From Granulicella mallensis (GTDB lineage: Bacteria; Acidobacteriota; Terriglobia; Terriglobales; Acidobacteriaceae), in NCBI RefSeq assembly GCF_014203225.1, contig NZ_JACHIO010000024.1, forward strand, positions 36,795 to 100,794: a stretch of 64,000 nt of DNA. The letters are read 5' to 3'. Shown here one piece after another: positions 51,715 to 61,383 of the stretch (the stretch's first letter is position 1; every line of letters starts with the position of its first letter). A program made the position numbers and the translations under genes. The notes beneath the pieces are model-generated. The model was not told where the DNA came from, did not search any database, and saw only the letters and a list, made by a program, of their open reading frames with translations.

Positions 51715-53235
51715 GTGACCACAAAGCTGCTCTTCCAGGACCCTGCCGCCTTCGCCTCCCCCCTCCTTACCGTCTTCGCCGTGGACACCGCCACCGGCAA
51801 GGATGAGCCTGCAGCCCCCGCCTTGCTCACCGCCTCCGAAGCCCTGGCCAAGGCCGCCGCGCCCTGGCTCGCGTCGGGTGAGTTCAAAGCCACGCTCGGC
51901 GAAACCCTGCTCCTGCACAGCCCCTCGGGCTTGAAAGCTGAGCGGCTGCTCATCGTCGGCCTCGGCAAGGCGAAGGCTCTCTCCGTTCACGAAGTCCGCA
52001 AGGGCGCAGGCGTCGCTGTCCGTTTCGCCAAGCCGCGCGGCCTTCGCGAACTCTCTATCGTGTTCCCCGAAGATAAAGCGCTGCCCGGCAGCCTGACCGC
52101 GCGCACCCTGGCTGAGGGCGCCCTGGTCGCCGACTTCGACATCGACATCTACCGCAGCGACCGCAAGGACCAGAGCGTCGACATGGTCACAGTTCTGCAC
52201 GTCGAGACCAACGAAAGATCTTTGGCAGAGATGCAGACCGGCTTCGCCGAAGGCATCATCCTCGGCGAGTCGCAGAACTTCGCCCGCACGCTGGTCAACG
52301 AGCCGGGCAACATCCTCACACCCACCGAACTCGGCAAGCGCACCGCTGCCATGTGCGCGGAGTTCGGCCTGCAGTGTGAGGTCCACTCGATCGACAAGAT
52401 CCTCGAGCTCAAGATGGGCGCCTTCGCCGCGGTCACGCAGGGCTCGGTCGAGCCTCCCGCCCTGATCGTCATGCGCTACGAGCCCGCAACTCCCCCCGCC
52501 GCCGACACCCCTGTGATCGGCCTCGTCGGCAAGGGCATCACCTTCGACACCGGCGGCATCTCCATCAAGCCCGCCGAAAACATGGACAAGATGAAGTACG
52601 ACATGGCGGGCGCCGCCGCGATGATCGGGGCCATGCGCGCCATCGCACAGCTCATGCCCAACGTTCGAGTGGTCTCCGTCGTCTGCTCCTGCGAGAACAT
52701 GCCCGACGGCAAGGCCTTCAAACCTGGCGACGTCATCACCGCCATGTCCGGCAAGACCATCGAGATTCTCAACACCGACGCTGAAGGCCGCCTCGTACTC
52801 GCCGATGGTCTGCACTACGCGCAGCAGCTTGGCGCGACGCGGCTCATCAACGCCGCAACCCTTACCGGAGCGATCGGAGTCGCGCTCGGCCTGCTCAACG
52901 CCGGCCTCTTCTCCAACGACGACGCCACCGTCGAGCAGTTCACCAACGCCCTGCCGATCTCCGGTGAGAAGTTCTGGCGCATGCCCTGCACCGACGACTA
53001 TCGCGAACAGATCCGGAGCCAGATCGCCGACATCATGAACACCGGCGGCTCCCGCTACGGAGGAGCCACCACCGCTGCCATGTTCCTCAAGGAGTTCGTA
53101 GGCGAAACCCCATGGATCCACCTCGACATCGCAGGCACTGCCTGGATCGACGAGGTAAAGCCGTGGCAGTCGAAGGGCCCCAGCGGCGTCGCCGTACGCA
53201 GCATCACGGAATGGGTTCGCAGCTACGCGAGTTAA
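51715..53235 (+). CDS. pepA: Leucyl aminopeptidase (M17)
   Basis: A 506-residue cytosolic aminopeptidase. The C-terminal catalytic domain contains GITFDTGGISIKPAENMDKMK split after the first motif, KYDMAGAAAM, and the signature NTDAEGRLVLADGL (from residue ~353) with metal ligands. It probably cleaves N-terminal residues of peptides using two metal ions. GTG start, 20 bases downstream of smpB, so co-transcription is likely. Confidence 0.93.
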   Translation: MTTKLLFQDPAAFASPLLTVFAVDTATGKDEPAAPALLTASEALAKAAAPWLASGEFKATLGETLLLHSPSGLKAERLLIVGLGKAKALSVHEVRKGAGVAVRFAKPRGLRELSIVFPEDKALPGSLTARTLAEGALVADFDIDIYRSDRKDQSVDMVTVLHVETNERSLAEMQTGFAEGIILGESQNFARTLVNEPGNILTPTELGKRTAAMCAEFGLQCEVHSIDKILELKMGAFAAVTQGSVEPPALIVMRYEPATPPAADTPVIGLVGKGITFDTGGISIKPAENMDKMKYDMAGAAAMIGAMRAIAQLMPNVRVVSVVCSCENMPDGKAFKPGDVITAMSGKTIEILNTDAEGRLVLADGLHYAQQLGATRLINAATLTGAIGVALGLLNAGLFSNDDATVEQFTNALPISGEKFWRMPCTDDYREQIRSQIADIMNTGGSRYGGATTAAMFLKEFVGETPWIHLDIAGTAWIDEVKPWQSKGPSGVAVRSITEWVRSYAS

Positions 53236-53293
53236 CGCACCACTGCCACCTCCTCATAGCTCAATCCCCTCATAGCTCTTAGCTCAACTAGAC

Positions 53294-53332
53294 CCGCTTT
53301 TCCCGGCACTGAACTCCAGCCTGGAAAAGCGG
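53294..53332. terminator. Hairpin between pepA and lipid kinase genes
   Basis: CCGCTTTTCC (53294-53303) pairs exactly with GGAAAAGCGG (53323-53332). No long T-run follows, so its strength as a terminator is unsure. Confidence 0.45.
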
Positions 53333-53359
53333 TCTCCCAACCCCGCATAAACTAAACCC

Positions 53360-54283
53360 ATGCGCCGAGCCGTCCTGCTCTACAACCCCGCCTCAGGACG
53401 CCGCCAAACCAAACATCTCATCAAACACATCGCCAGGGCTCTCCGCAACGAAGGCCTAGACCTCGAAACCATCCCCACGGAAGCTCCCGGCACGGCGGGC
53501 CGCCAGGCCTCAGAGGCCTGCACCGCAGGCACAGAGATCGTCTTCGCCTGCGGAGGCGACGGGACCATCCACGAAGTCCTCCAGGGCATGGCTTTCCAGC
53601 CACAAGCAGCTATGGGAGTCATCCCGTTAGGCACTGCCAATGCCCTCGCACGGCATCTTCAACTTTCGCTCGATCCCGTGCGAGCGGCCCTCCAACAACT
53701 CCATCATGAGCCGCGAGTCATCCCCATCGGACAGATTCGCTATCAGACGCTGCAAGGAGAACGCTCTCGCTACTTCCTTGTGATGGCCGGAGCCGGACCC
53801 GACGGCGCGCTGGTCTACAAGATGCTCGCCAGCGGCAAACACAGCCTCGGCCGCCTCAGCTACTACCTGCGCGCGGCACGCCTCTTCGCTGGCACTCGTT
53901 TCGGTCCGTTTGCTGTCCATGTCACGCCGCACAACAACGCCGCATCGATCCCCGCTGTCAGCGCTATGGCCGTTCGCGTCGGCGATCTGGGAGGCCTCTT
54001 TAGTCCGCTGGCTCGCGGCGCCTCACTCGAAGATCCTCACCTGCGGCTCACCCTTGCAGCGCCGCCTGCAAGCCTGTCCCTGCCGGCGTGGTTTGCCCTG
54101 AGCTGGAGCCGCCTGCATCGCTGGAACCCGCATGTCCGCACCCTGGAAGTTGAAAGCTTTGCCTGTGGCTCAGGAGCCCGCCCCGTACAGGTGCAGGCTG
54201 ATGGCGAGTGGCTGGGGCACACACCGATGACCGTAAGCCTTCTACCGAACGCGCTGCGATTGCTCATGCCGCGAAAACTTTAG
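53360..54283 (+). CDS. Diacylglycerol/sphingosine kinase-family lipid kinase
   Basis: The 307-residue product belongs to the DAGK catalytic/LCB5 family: LLYNPASGRR for nucleotide binding, FACGGDGTIHEVLQG (GGDGT at 65-69) and PLGTANALARHL. These enzymes phosphorylate diacylglycerol or related lipids. The C-terminal domain is a beta-sandwich with GLFSPLARGASLEDPHL. The start at 53360 is an ATG with a modest ribosome-binding site. Confidence 0.88.
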   Translation: MRRAVLLYNPASGRRQTKHLIKHIARALRNEGLDLETIPTEAPGTAGRQASEACTAGTEIVFACGGDGTIHEVLQGMAFQPQAAMGVIPLGTANALARHLQLSLDPVRAALQQLHHEPRVIPIGQIRYQTLQGERSRYFLVMAGAGPDGALVYKMLASGKHSLGRLSYYLRAARLFAGTRFGPFAVHVTPHNNAASIPAVSAMAVRVGDLGGLFSPLARGASLEDPHLRLTLAAPPASLSLPAWFALSWSRLHRWNPHVRTLEVESFACGSGARPVQVQADGEWLGHTPMTVSLLPNALRLLMPRKL

Positions 54284-55540
54284 CTACGCGGCATACGGTC
54301 CAAACCGGGCTTTGACCTTGCCCTCTTCCACCGTATCGTCCAGCACGATCACCTCGTACTGATCGCCGCCGGGCAAAACCCGTACCACCACGTGTCCCTG
54401 CTGGCTCAACATCCTGTCCGAAAGGCGCGCGTCCGCCAGGGCTGCTGCGGGAACCATGCCCGTAGCCAGGACATCACGGTCTCCCGGATACAGGATCGGA
54501 CTATAGAGCCGGTCGAGTACCTGCAGCGCGGGATGCGTGGCATGCCACGTCTGAATCACGTAGATGCGGGACCGCATGGCTCGCACGAACTCCGGGCCGG
54601 TCGCATCGTAGTAGCCATGATGATCGACAGCGGCGACGTTGACCGGGCCAGCAACCTTCGCCACGGCACTCTCTGCATCCATCCAGGGCTCGGTACCGAA
54701 GAGGGTATCGCAGGTAAGGTCCCCGCCAATGTAATAACTGAACGCTCCATAGCTGAACTTCAGCGCCATGGAACAGGCATTTTCAGTGGGGTACTCCTGA
54801 GGCTTGAGCGTGCTCAACGGCGGAAACAAGTGCTTCACGTCCTCGCCCTGACCAGTCCAGACATCTCCGTTTGCAGCCAGATTTCGTATGGCAAACGAGG
54901 CGCATTCCGCCGGAGCATGCTGCGATGCGATCTGCTGCAACGATCCCACCTGCAAACGCGCCACCTTGGTTCCGTGTTTCTCAGCGGCACGCGCAAAGCG
55001 AATGTAGTTCAACGTGGCGTCGTAGGTTGCGGGCGCGGGATAGTCATAGCTGGGATAGCCCCGATCGATAAGCTGCCGCACAGGAATTAGTTCAGCCACA
55101 TCGGCAACCCCCGACAGCCGGTAGTCGCCCTTCGACGAGACCGGAGAGTCCGCCGTGATCTCTCCCATGTGGTCACCGTGAAAGTGGGTGAGGACGAAGT
55201 AGTCCAGTTCCCTTTTAGGCGCCGTCCGCAGATGATGCAGCGCGTATCGCCCGATCCATTCGCCGGGCCGGCGCGAAGCATCGGGACGCGCAGGCCCCAG
55301 GGCATCCGTCGGGCCTTTCGTCGCTCCTGCATCGACCATGATCGACGTCCCGTCCGGACAGATGGCCAGCACCGAATTGCCGCGTCCGGTCGAGATATGG
55401 TGGATATCCAGAAAGCCGCGCTGCCACGGCTCCATAGGAACGGCAGGAACGGTGGTACAATGTGCCTGCTGGGAAGCAAGGAGAGCAAAACTTGCTGCGG
55501 AACCCCAGAGAAAGTGACGTCTGCTGATGCCTTCTGCCAT
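54284..55540 (-). CDS. Tat-exported metallo-beta-lactamase-fold hydrolase
   Basis: A 418-residue protein with a Tat signal (SRRHFLWGSAASF) and a metallo-beta-lactamase fold: IMVDAGATKG, then THFHGDHMGE with His119, His121, Asp123, His124. Late AAVDHHGYYDATG provides another ligand. It resembles ComEC C-terminal-like hydrolases. Substrate unknown; probably periplasmic. Confidence 0.82.
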   Translation of the reverse strand: MAEGISRRHFLWGSAASFALLASQQAHCTTVPAVPMEPWQRGFLDIHHISTGRGNSVLAICPDGTSIMVDAGATKGPTDALGPARPDASRRPGEWIGRYALHHLRTAPKRELDYFVLTHFHGDHMGEITADSPVSSKGDYRLSGVADVAELIPVRQLIDRGYPSYDYPAPATYDATLNYIRFARAAEKHGTKVARLQVGSLQQIASQHAPAECASFAIRNLAANGDVWTGQGEDVKHLFPPLSTLKPQEYPTENACSMALKFSYGAFSYYIGGDLTCDTLFGTEPWMDAESAVAKVAGPVNVAAVDHHGYYDATGPEFVRAMRSRIYVIQTWHATHPALQVLDRLYSPILYPGDRDVLATGMVPAAALADARLSDRMLSQQGHVVVRVLPGGDQYEVIVLDDTVEEGKVKARFGPYAA

Positions 55541-55567
55541 GATGTGCTCCGCTTAAATTTACCCTTG

Positions 55568-57574
55568 CTACATGGCCGAAGGAACGGTGATTCCCAGCCA
55601 GCCAAGCACGCGCACGAGTTCCCTGCGCGCCACCGCGGCTGTTGCCAGCAGCAGTGTCTTACGGGCCTCATCTGTCTCCGTCAGGATATGGTGACGGTGA
55701 TAGAAGTTGTTGAACTGCTGCGCAAGCTGGAACGCGTATCGCGCCAGCATCGCCGGTTCGGCAGCGGCAATCGCCTGCTCCAGGACAAGCGACAGGCGAG
55801 AGGCCGTAAGCCAGACCTCCCATACGCTTGTTCCTTCGTCTCCTGTGAACATCGCAGCAAGGTCCAGCGATGCAACCTTCGACAGAGCTTCCTCTGCCGA
55901 CACACCTGCCTTGCGGAAGATGTTTGCCGCGCGCACCGCGGCATACTGGGCGTACGGTCCCGTCTCTCCATCGAAGCTCAGGGCGTCATGGAAGTCGAAG
56001 GCGATTACGGTGTTGCGTGTGAAGCGCAAGGTAAAGAAGCGCAGTGCTCCCACGCCGATTGCCTTGGCGATCTCCGCACGCTCTATCTCGTCCAACTCCG
56101 GATGACGAGCATCCACTTCGGTCCGCGCTGCGGCGATCATACGGTCGATCAGATCGTCGGCCTTTACGCCGAAGCCCTTGCGTCCGCTTACCTCGATGAA
56201 CGAGCGCGCCTGGTCTTCCTCGCTCAGCACATAGCCGAGTTCGGCCGCGCAGCGTGGCGTAAGCGCGACCATCGCGTAGTTCAGGTGCGTATAGCGGTCG
56301 GATTCAGCTTCATAGCCCATGCCGCGCAGGGCTTCTTTTACCTGTGTCTGCGGATCGTCCTGCCGCGAGTCGATCACGTTATAAATTGCGTCCGCATGGC
56401 CGAAGCTGGGGTGCGGCTGCTCGCCGTGCATCGTCGAGATCCAGCAGGTATGCGTGGCGTACTCATGGAACTTCGCGTAGCCGAAGTCCTTGCCCAGCAA
56501 CCCGAACTTCCAGAGGTGGTAAGCAATATCCTTGCCGACGTAGGTCACGGTCCCATTGGAGCGGATGATGATCTTCGCGTCTAAATCCGGTCCGCTCTGG
56601 GCAGCATCAGGCCCCTCTAACGTAGCCTCAACGCCTGCCCGGCGCATCACCCAGCAGCCCTTGTTCTTGCCTTCGGTCTCGAGGTAGAGCACGCCCTTTT
56701 CGACCATCAACTGCCGGGCCGTCTCCCAGAACTGCAGGTGCAGAATCTCGCTCTCGCGCGGCAGGAAATCGTATTCGATACCAAGCCGCTCCATCGTCTG
56801 CAGATGACGCCGCAAGACTCCGGTCGAGATCAGCTCTGCGATCTCCGCCGTGTCGTTTCCGCCAGCCTCGATCTTATGCAGCGTATCCAGGCGAAGCTGC
56901 TTTCGCGCCACGGCCTGCGCCGAATCGGAATCATACCACTGCGACACCGCCGCATAGAGGTCCCAGCACACATAGTCCAGCCGCTGGTTCGTCTCCAGCA
57001 GCTCGGTCAACCACTCACGCACGGCGTCGAGCGTCATGCCCTTCACCGCAGTCACCGCAACGACGATGTCCGCAACCTGCACGCCGGTGTTGTCGATGTA
57101 GTTCTGCACGCCGATCTCATAGCCCGGCTTGAACTCATCCGGCTTGAGCATGCGCGCAAAGCTGTCGCCGAGGATCGCGTTGCGCAGGTGCCCGACATGC
57201 GCCGCCTTGTTCGGATTGATGCTCGTGTGTTCCACCAGGCGAAATCCAGCGCCGCCAACACTGGCGTGCTCATCGGCAGCGATGCGCTGCGCCGTAGCTG
57301 CGCGGTCGAGCTTCAGGTTCAGATAGCCCGCGCCTGCGATCTCCACGGAAGCCACCCCCGGAAGCTCCGCCAGCGCCGACTGCAGCTCCTGCGCAATCGC
57401 ACGCGGAGCCTTCTTCAGACGCTTGGCAAGCTCAAACGCAACCGGCAATGCCATCTCACCAAACTCGATCTTCGGCGGCAGCTCAATAACAAGGTTCGTC
57501 AGCTCGACGCCATACTTCTCGGCGAGCAGCGATTGAATGCGAACTTGAATAGCTTGTTGCAGTGTGCGATACAT
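55568..57574 (-). CDS. argS: Arginyl-tRNA synthetase
   Basis: A 668-residue class I synthetase. The N-terminal Arg-specific domain is followed by the HVGH signature (126-129) in AAHVGHLRNAILGDS, the Rossmann catalytic core (WVMRRAGVEATLEG; SNGTVTYVGKDIAYHLWKFG), and a DALR anticodon-binding domain at the end (NNFYHRHHILTETDEARK). KMSKS is replaced by SGRKGFGVKADD, as in many ArgS. The gene is preceded by a short CAGGAAACAG-type repeat. Confidence 0.94.
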   Translation of the reverse strand: MYRTLQQAIQVRIQSLLAEKYGVELTNLVIELPPKIEFGEMALPVAFELAKRLKKAPRAIAQELQSALAELPGVASVEIAGAGYLNLKLDRAATAQRIAADEHASVGGAGFRLVEHTSINPNKAAHVGHLRNAILGDSFARMLKPDEFKPGYEIGVQNYIDNTGVQVADIVVAVTAVKGMTLDAVREWLTELLETNQRLDYVCWDLYAAVSQWYDSDSAQAVARKQLRLDTLHKIEAGGNDTAEIAELISTGVLRRHLQTMERLGIEYDFLPRESEILHLQFWETARQLMVEKGVLYLETEGKNKGCWVMRRAGVEATLEGPDAAQSGPDLDAKIIIRSNGTVTYVGKDIAYHLWKFGLLGKDFGYAKFHEYATHTCWISTMHGEQPHPSFGHADAIYNVIDSRQDDPQTQVKEALRGMGYEAESDRYTHLNYAMVALTPRCAAELGYVLSEEDQARSFIEVSGRKGFGVKADDLIDRMIAAARTEVDARHPELDEIERAEIAKAIGVGALRFFTLRFTRNTVIAFDFHDALSFDGETGPYAQYAAVRAANIFRKAGVSAEEALSKVASLDLAAMFTGDEGTSVWEVWLTASRLSLVLEQAIAAAEPAMLARYAFQLAQQFNNFYHRHHILTETDEARKTLLLATAAVARRELVRVLGWLGITVPSAM

Positions 57575-57602
57575 TCTGTTTCCTGTTCTCTGTTTCCTGC
57601 TT

Positions 57603-58664
57603 TTACGGCAGCGATTCCGGAAGTGTTTCTATCTCTTCGAGCAGCGGCTTGTGGCGGCCACTGTGGATGCGATGGGCGAGGAACAGTCCTCCCCCCACCG
57701 CGGTAATACTTACCAGCAGCCAGGCATGGATCAGCAGCCCGAAGATACCGGCCGGCGCCAGATTCGCTCCAGCAGGCATGTGCTTGATCAAAGCGTCCTT
57801 GCAGGCCCATTCAAACGGACCAATACCGCCGGGCGAACTGGGAATCAAAAAGGAGAGATTCGCCTGCGCCACAGCCTGCCAGGGGCCGGCCCAATCCGTT
57901 TGCAGCCCTACCAGTTTAGCGGCTGAAACATATAACAACCCTTCAAAGAACCAGGCGATGAAGCTGTAACCCACCAGTCCCAGGGTGCCAAGCACACCGA
58001 TCTGGCGGATGCAGTCCAGGGCCAACAGCAGCCAGTGCTCCAACTTCGCCAGCTTCTCATTCTTTGTCCGGGCAAAGAGCCGCTTGACCGGCTGCTCCAG
58101 CACCTGGGCGCCAAACACCAGCACCAGGAGCCCCACCGTCGACACGACGATTCCAATCTCCGCCGCTACGAGCAGGTGCTGCGAAACCCCGGCGCCAAAG
58201 TGCATGGTGACCACAAACAGGATCGCCAGCGTAAAGATATCCAGCAGCTTTTCGAGAATCACCGTGCTGAGAATGATCGACGGCGTCGCATTCAGGTCGC
58301 CCGCATAGGTAAAGATGCGCATGACGTCGCCGATGCGCAGCGGCAGGATGTTATTGGCGGCAAGCGAGGTCATGAAGACACGGGCACAGGCCGAAAAGCG
58401 TGCTCCAACGCTGCGCAGCATGCGCCACCAGCGGTAGCAGCGTACCGTGTACCCCGCCACGCTGAACAGAATGACCCCGACGATCCAGACTGGAGCTTCA
58501 AGGCGAATGCTCTTGAAGTCCGCCAGCTTAAACCCTTTGAACGTGAACCAGAGGAAAAACGCGCTGATCAGAAGGCCCGGCAATGTCTTCAGCAAATTCA
58601 GCCGGCGCTCGCGCGTCACAGTCGCGCTCCATTGAGCCGCGATACCGCGACCCTGTCTCTGCAT
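57603..58664 (-). CDS. LPG-synthase-type flippase-like membrane protein
   Basis: A 353-residue membrane protein with about eight hydrophobic segments. TLPGLLISAFFLWFTFKGF, NNILPLRIGDVMRIFTYAGD and SSPGGIGPFEWACKDAL are characteristic of the UPF0104/LPG_synthase_TM family, which includes flippase domains of MprF and polyisoprenoid glycolipid transporters. It is encoded upstream of argS on the same strand (28 bases). Function uncertain. Confidence 0.8.
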   Translation of the reverse strand: MQRQGRGIAAQWSATVTRERRLNLLKTLPGLLISAFFLWFTFKGFKLADFKSIRLEAPVWIVGVILFSVAGYTVRCYRWWRMLRSVGARFSACARVFMTSLAANNILPLRIGDVMRIFTYAGDLNATPSIILSTVILEKLLDIFTLAILFVVTMHFGAGVSQHLLVAAEIGIVVSTVGLLVLVFGAQVLEQPVKRLFARTKNEKLAKLEHWLLLALDCIRQIGVLGTLGLVGYSFIAWFFEGLLYVSAAKLVGLQTDWAGPWQAVAQANLSFLIPSSPGGIGPFEWACKDALIKHMPAGANLAPAGIFGLLIHAWLLVSITAVGGGLFLAHRIHSGRHKPLLEEIETLPESLP

Positions 58665-58882
58665 GGATTTAAATGATTCATAGACACTTCTTCCATTGTA
58701 GCGTCCGGGAGATTCGTATCTCCGGGTAATCGCAGGAGCTTAGGAGACCGTCTTATCCAAAATAGACGCTTCTTCTCATCTTTTTTCTGTCATTTCCTAA
58801 CGATGCCCGCGATAAAACAAGCCACTTCTCATCTCTTCTCGGATACCCTAACGAAGGTGCAAACCATGCGCACGAGGACAGA

Positions 58883-60463
58883 TTGACCGAAGCACGCTCA
58901 GGGCCTACATCGAACATCTGGAGTCGACGAACCTGGGCCGCACTGCTCTTCGGATTGTCGCTGCTGACGGTGCTCGTTCACGGCTATCACCCGCTCGCCG
59001 AGGACGGCGGCCTCTACGTCGCAGGCGTGGAGTACACGCTCAACCACGCACTCTTTCCGTACTACACCGGCTTCGTTCGCGAACACCTGGGCTACTCGCT
59101 CTTCGCGCCCATGGTTGCGGCTATCGTGCAGCTCACGCATCTTTCGCTTGCGTGGGTACTTCTCTTCGTCGATCTTTTTAGCGTGTGGCTGACGCTCTTC
59201 GCCGCGCGCCAGCTCCTGCGGCGTTGCATTGCAAGCGAACCGGCACAACTGGCCGGCATCGCGCTGCTCGGTGCCTGGTGGACGATGCCTGTCGCCAGCA
59301 CGGCCCTCCTGCTGATGGACCCCTACGTCACAGCGCGCAGCCTCTCCACCCCTCTCTCGATTCTGGCCATAGCTTTTGCACTGGACGACTGGCCGCCCGC
59401 CCGGTGGCTCGCTTCGTCACTGCGCTGGTGTGGGCTTTTCCTGGCCATCGCGGCAGCGCTGCATCCTCTCATGGCGACCTATGCCCTGGCGTTTGTCATC
59501 GTCGTTCGGGCATCGAGACTGCGCAGACGCGCCCTCGCCTGGGCAGTTCTGGCAGCAGCTGCCACCGTCGTCGCAGCAGCAGTGCAAGCGTTTGCCCCGC
59601 CGGAATCCCCCGCACTTCTGGAGGCGATTCTCACTCGCTCCTACTGGTTTCTCTCCCAGTGGCAATGGTATGAACTGTTCGGCCTCGCCGGCCCGCTTAT
59701 CGTTCTGGCTGCGATTCTTCGCTGGCGCAACAACAAACTGAGTTCATCCGCCCACGTGCTCTGCCAGACGTGTTTCGTTCTGGGCATGGTGGCAACGTTT
59801 AACGTTCTGCTCTTCGCCCATGAGAGTGCTTCCGTGCATCTTCTGGCGAAGCTGCAATTGCTGCGTATCTATCTGCTCATTTACGCGGTCATGATCATGC
59901 TGCTCGGCGCAAGCTTCTGGCAGCTCAGCAGCGATGCGGGCAAGCGAGTACCCTCCCTGCAATCGACACTGCGTTTTCTGTCCGTCGCCCTCATCCTTTC
60001 GATGGCGGCGGTGATGTTCTTCGTTCAGCGGCAGGACTTTCCCGCATCGACCCATGTGGAACTGCCATGGCGAGCAGATCGAAATACCAACCCCTGGGTT
60101 CAGGCTTTCTTCTGGATCAGACAAAACACACCGCAGGACGCACTCTTCGCGCTCGATGCCCGCTACATCAATACCGAAGGCGAAGACGCGCAGACCTTCC
60201 GCGCGATTGCTCTGCGCAGCGCGATTCCTGACTTCTCAAAGGATGGCGGAGAGGCTTCCATTACGCCATCTCTCGCGCTCCTATGGCAACAAGGGGCCAG
60301 GGCTCAGAAGGATCTCAGCGGACAGAACGACACAGTGCGCGATCCACGGCTACGAGCTCTGAGCGCAACGTGGATGGTGCTTCATTCCGCCGCAGTCACA
60401 GTTCACCCCTGCCCCTATGACAACGGAACGGTCAAGGTCTGCCGGCTTACGAATGCCCGTTAG
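58883..60463 (+). CDS. Large polytopic membrane protein, GT-C-like
   Basis: The 526-residue product (TTG start, AGGA upstream) has ten or more hydrophobic segments with short polar loops and a soluble C-terminal ~130 residues. The acidic first loop YHPLAEDGGLYVAGVEY resembles the first periplasmic loop of GT-C-type glycosyltransferases or DUF6798-like proteins. No catalytic assignment is safe. Divergent from the flippase-like gene. Confidence 0.65.
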   Translation: MTEARSGPTSNIWSRRTWAALLFGLSLLTVLVHGYHPLAEDGGLYVAGVEYTLNHALFPYYTGFVREHLGYSLFAPMVAAIVQLTHLSLAWVLLFVDLFSVWLTLFAARQLLRRCIASEPAQLAGIALLGAWWTMPVASTALLLMDPYVTARSLSTPLSILAIAFALDDWPPARWLASSLRWCGLFLAIAAALHPLMATYALAFVIVVRASRLRRRALAWAVLAAAATVVAAAVQAFAPPESPALLEAILTRSYWFLSQWQWYELFGLAGPLIVLAAILRWRNNKLSSSAHVLCQTCFVLGMVATFNVLLFAHESASVHLLAKLQLLRIYLLIYAVMIMLLGASFWQLSSDAGKRVPSLQSTLRFLSVALILSMAAVMFFVQRQDFPASTHVELPWRADRNTNPWVQAFFWIRQNTPQDALFALDARYINTEGEDAQTFRAIALRSAIPDFSKDGGEASITPSLALLWQQGARAQKDLSGQNDTVRDPRLRALSATWMVLHSAAVTVHPCPYDNGTVKVCRLTNAR

Positions 60464-60612
60464 AAACGGGTCGTGTTCTTCTACGGGACGCGTTCCTTTT
60501 ATCTAGAGGATTAGAGGAGCAAAAACCGAGAGAATACGTTTGGTCAGTTCTGAGATCGGCGTTTATGAGGACTCATTTCCTTTCGTGCAACACGCCAGGC
60601 ATCGACTCCGCT

Positions 60613-61203
60613 CTACGACTGTTTCGCAGCAGCATACGATCCCGGAGGTTCACGGAACGGTTCTACGGCGATGCGTTCGTAACGCACCCCCAGCACTGTC
60701 AGGCTTTCTTTGCCGCCCGGTGCTTCGAGAACGACGCTGTCCCCCTCAGCCGACCGCATTAATGCGCGACCCAGAGGCGACACCCAACTGACATGGTTGC
60801 GGTCGAGGTCGACCTCGTCGACGCCGACGATGCTCACCTCTCGCTCCACTCCCGCGGCATTGGCATAGAGCACCGTTGCACCGAAATACACTTTCGTCGC
60901 CCGCAGGCCCGATCTCGGAGCTTCCGGATCCACCACTTCGGCAGCTTCCATCCGCTTGGAGAGATGGCGAATCCGCCCATCGATCTGCCGCAGCCGGCGC
61001 TTGGCGTACTGATAGTCGGCATTTTCACTGCGATCGCCATTGCTGGCAGCCCACGCTACGACAACCGCCACAGCCGGGCGGTCTTTGTTGAGCAAAAACT
61101 GGTGCTCTTCTTTCAGGCGCTCAAGTCCACCGGGTGTGATGTAGTTCTTGACATGCAACGCCGGCGAGTCATCTTGCGGTCTTCTGGTAGAGCCTTTACG
61201 CAT
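60613..61203 (-). CDS. greB: Transcription elongation factor GreB-like
   Basis: A 196-residue Gre factor. The N-terminal coiled coil includes ITPGGLERLKEEHQFLLNK, then AASNGDRSENADYQYAKRRL and RRLRQIDGRIRHLSKRMEAA, the GreB consensus with acidic tip. The C-terminal FKBP-like domain has VSPLGRALMRSAEGDSVVLE. It stimulates cleavage of backtracked RNA by RNA polymerase. The ~20 extra N-terminal residues are mostly basic. Confidence 0.9.
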   Translation of the reverse strand: MRKGSTRRPQDDSPALHVKNYITPGGLERLKEEHQFLLNKDRPAVAVVVAWAASNGDRSENADYQYAKRRLRQIDGRIRHLSKRMEAAEVVDPEAPRSGLRATKVYFGATVLYANAAGVEREVSIVGVDEVDLDRNHVSWVSPLGRALMRSAEGDSVVLEAPGGKESLTVLGVRYERIAVEPFREPPGSYAAAKQS

Positions 61204-61383
61204 TCCGTATTATTTCACCGCAAAATCCAGCAAGTTTCTTCCGATGACAACGGATGACGGCCACTGTGAGAGATCGGAAACGGGCACCACTCATGACACG
61301 GCTTCATCGCGACATGAAGGATCGCGTTGTCTCCGGGAAGGGCGTTTATCGGGAGTCATTTGGTCGAGTGCAACCTGGAACGC

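Noticed and set aside
51709..53121. 470-codon minus-strand frame opposite pepA
   Set aside because: Antisense shadow; Gly/Val/Asp-rich low-complexity product, while the plus strand has the M17 signature.
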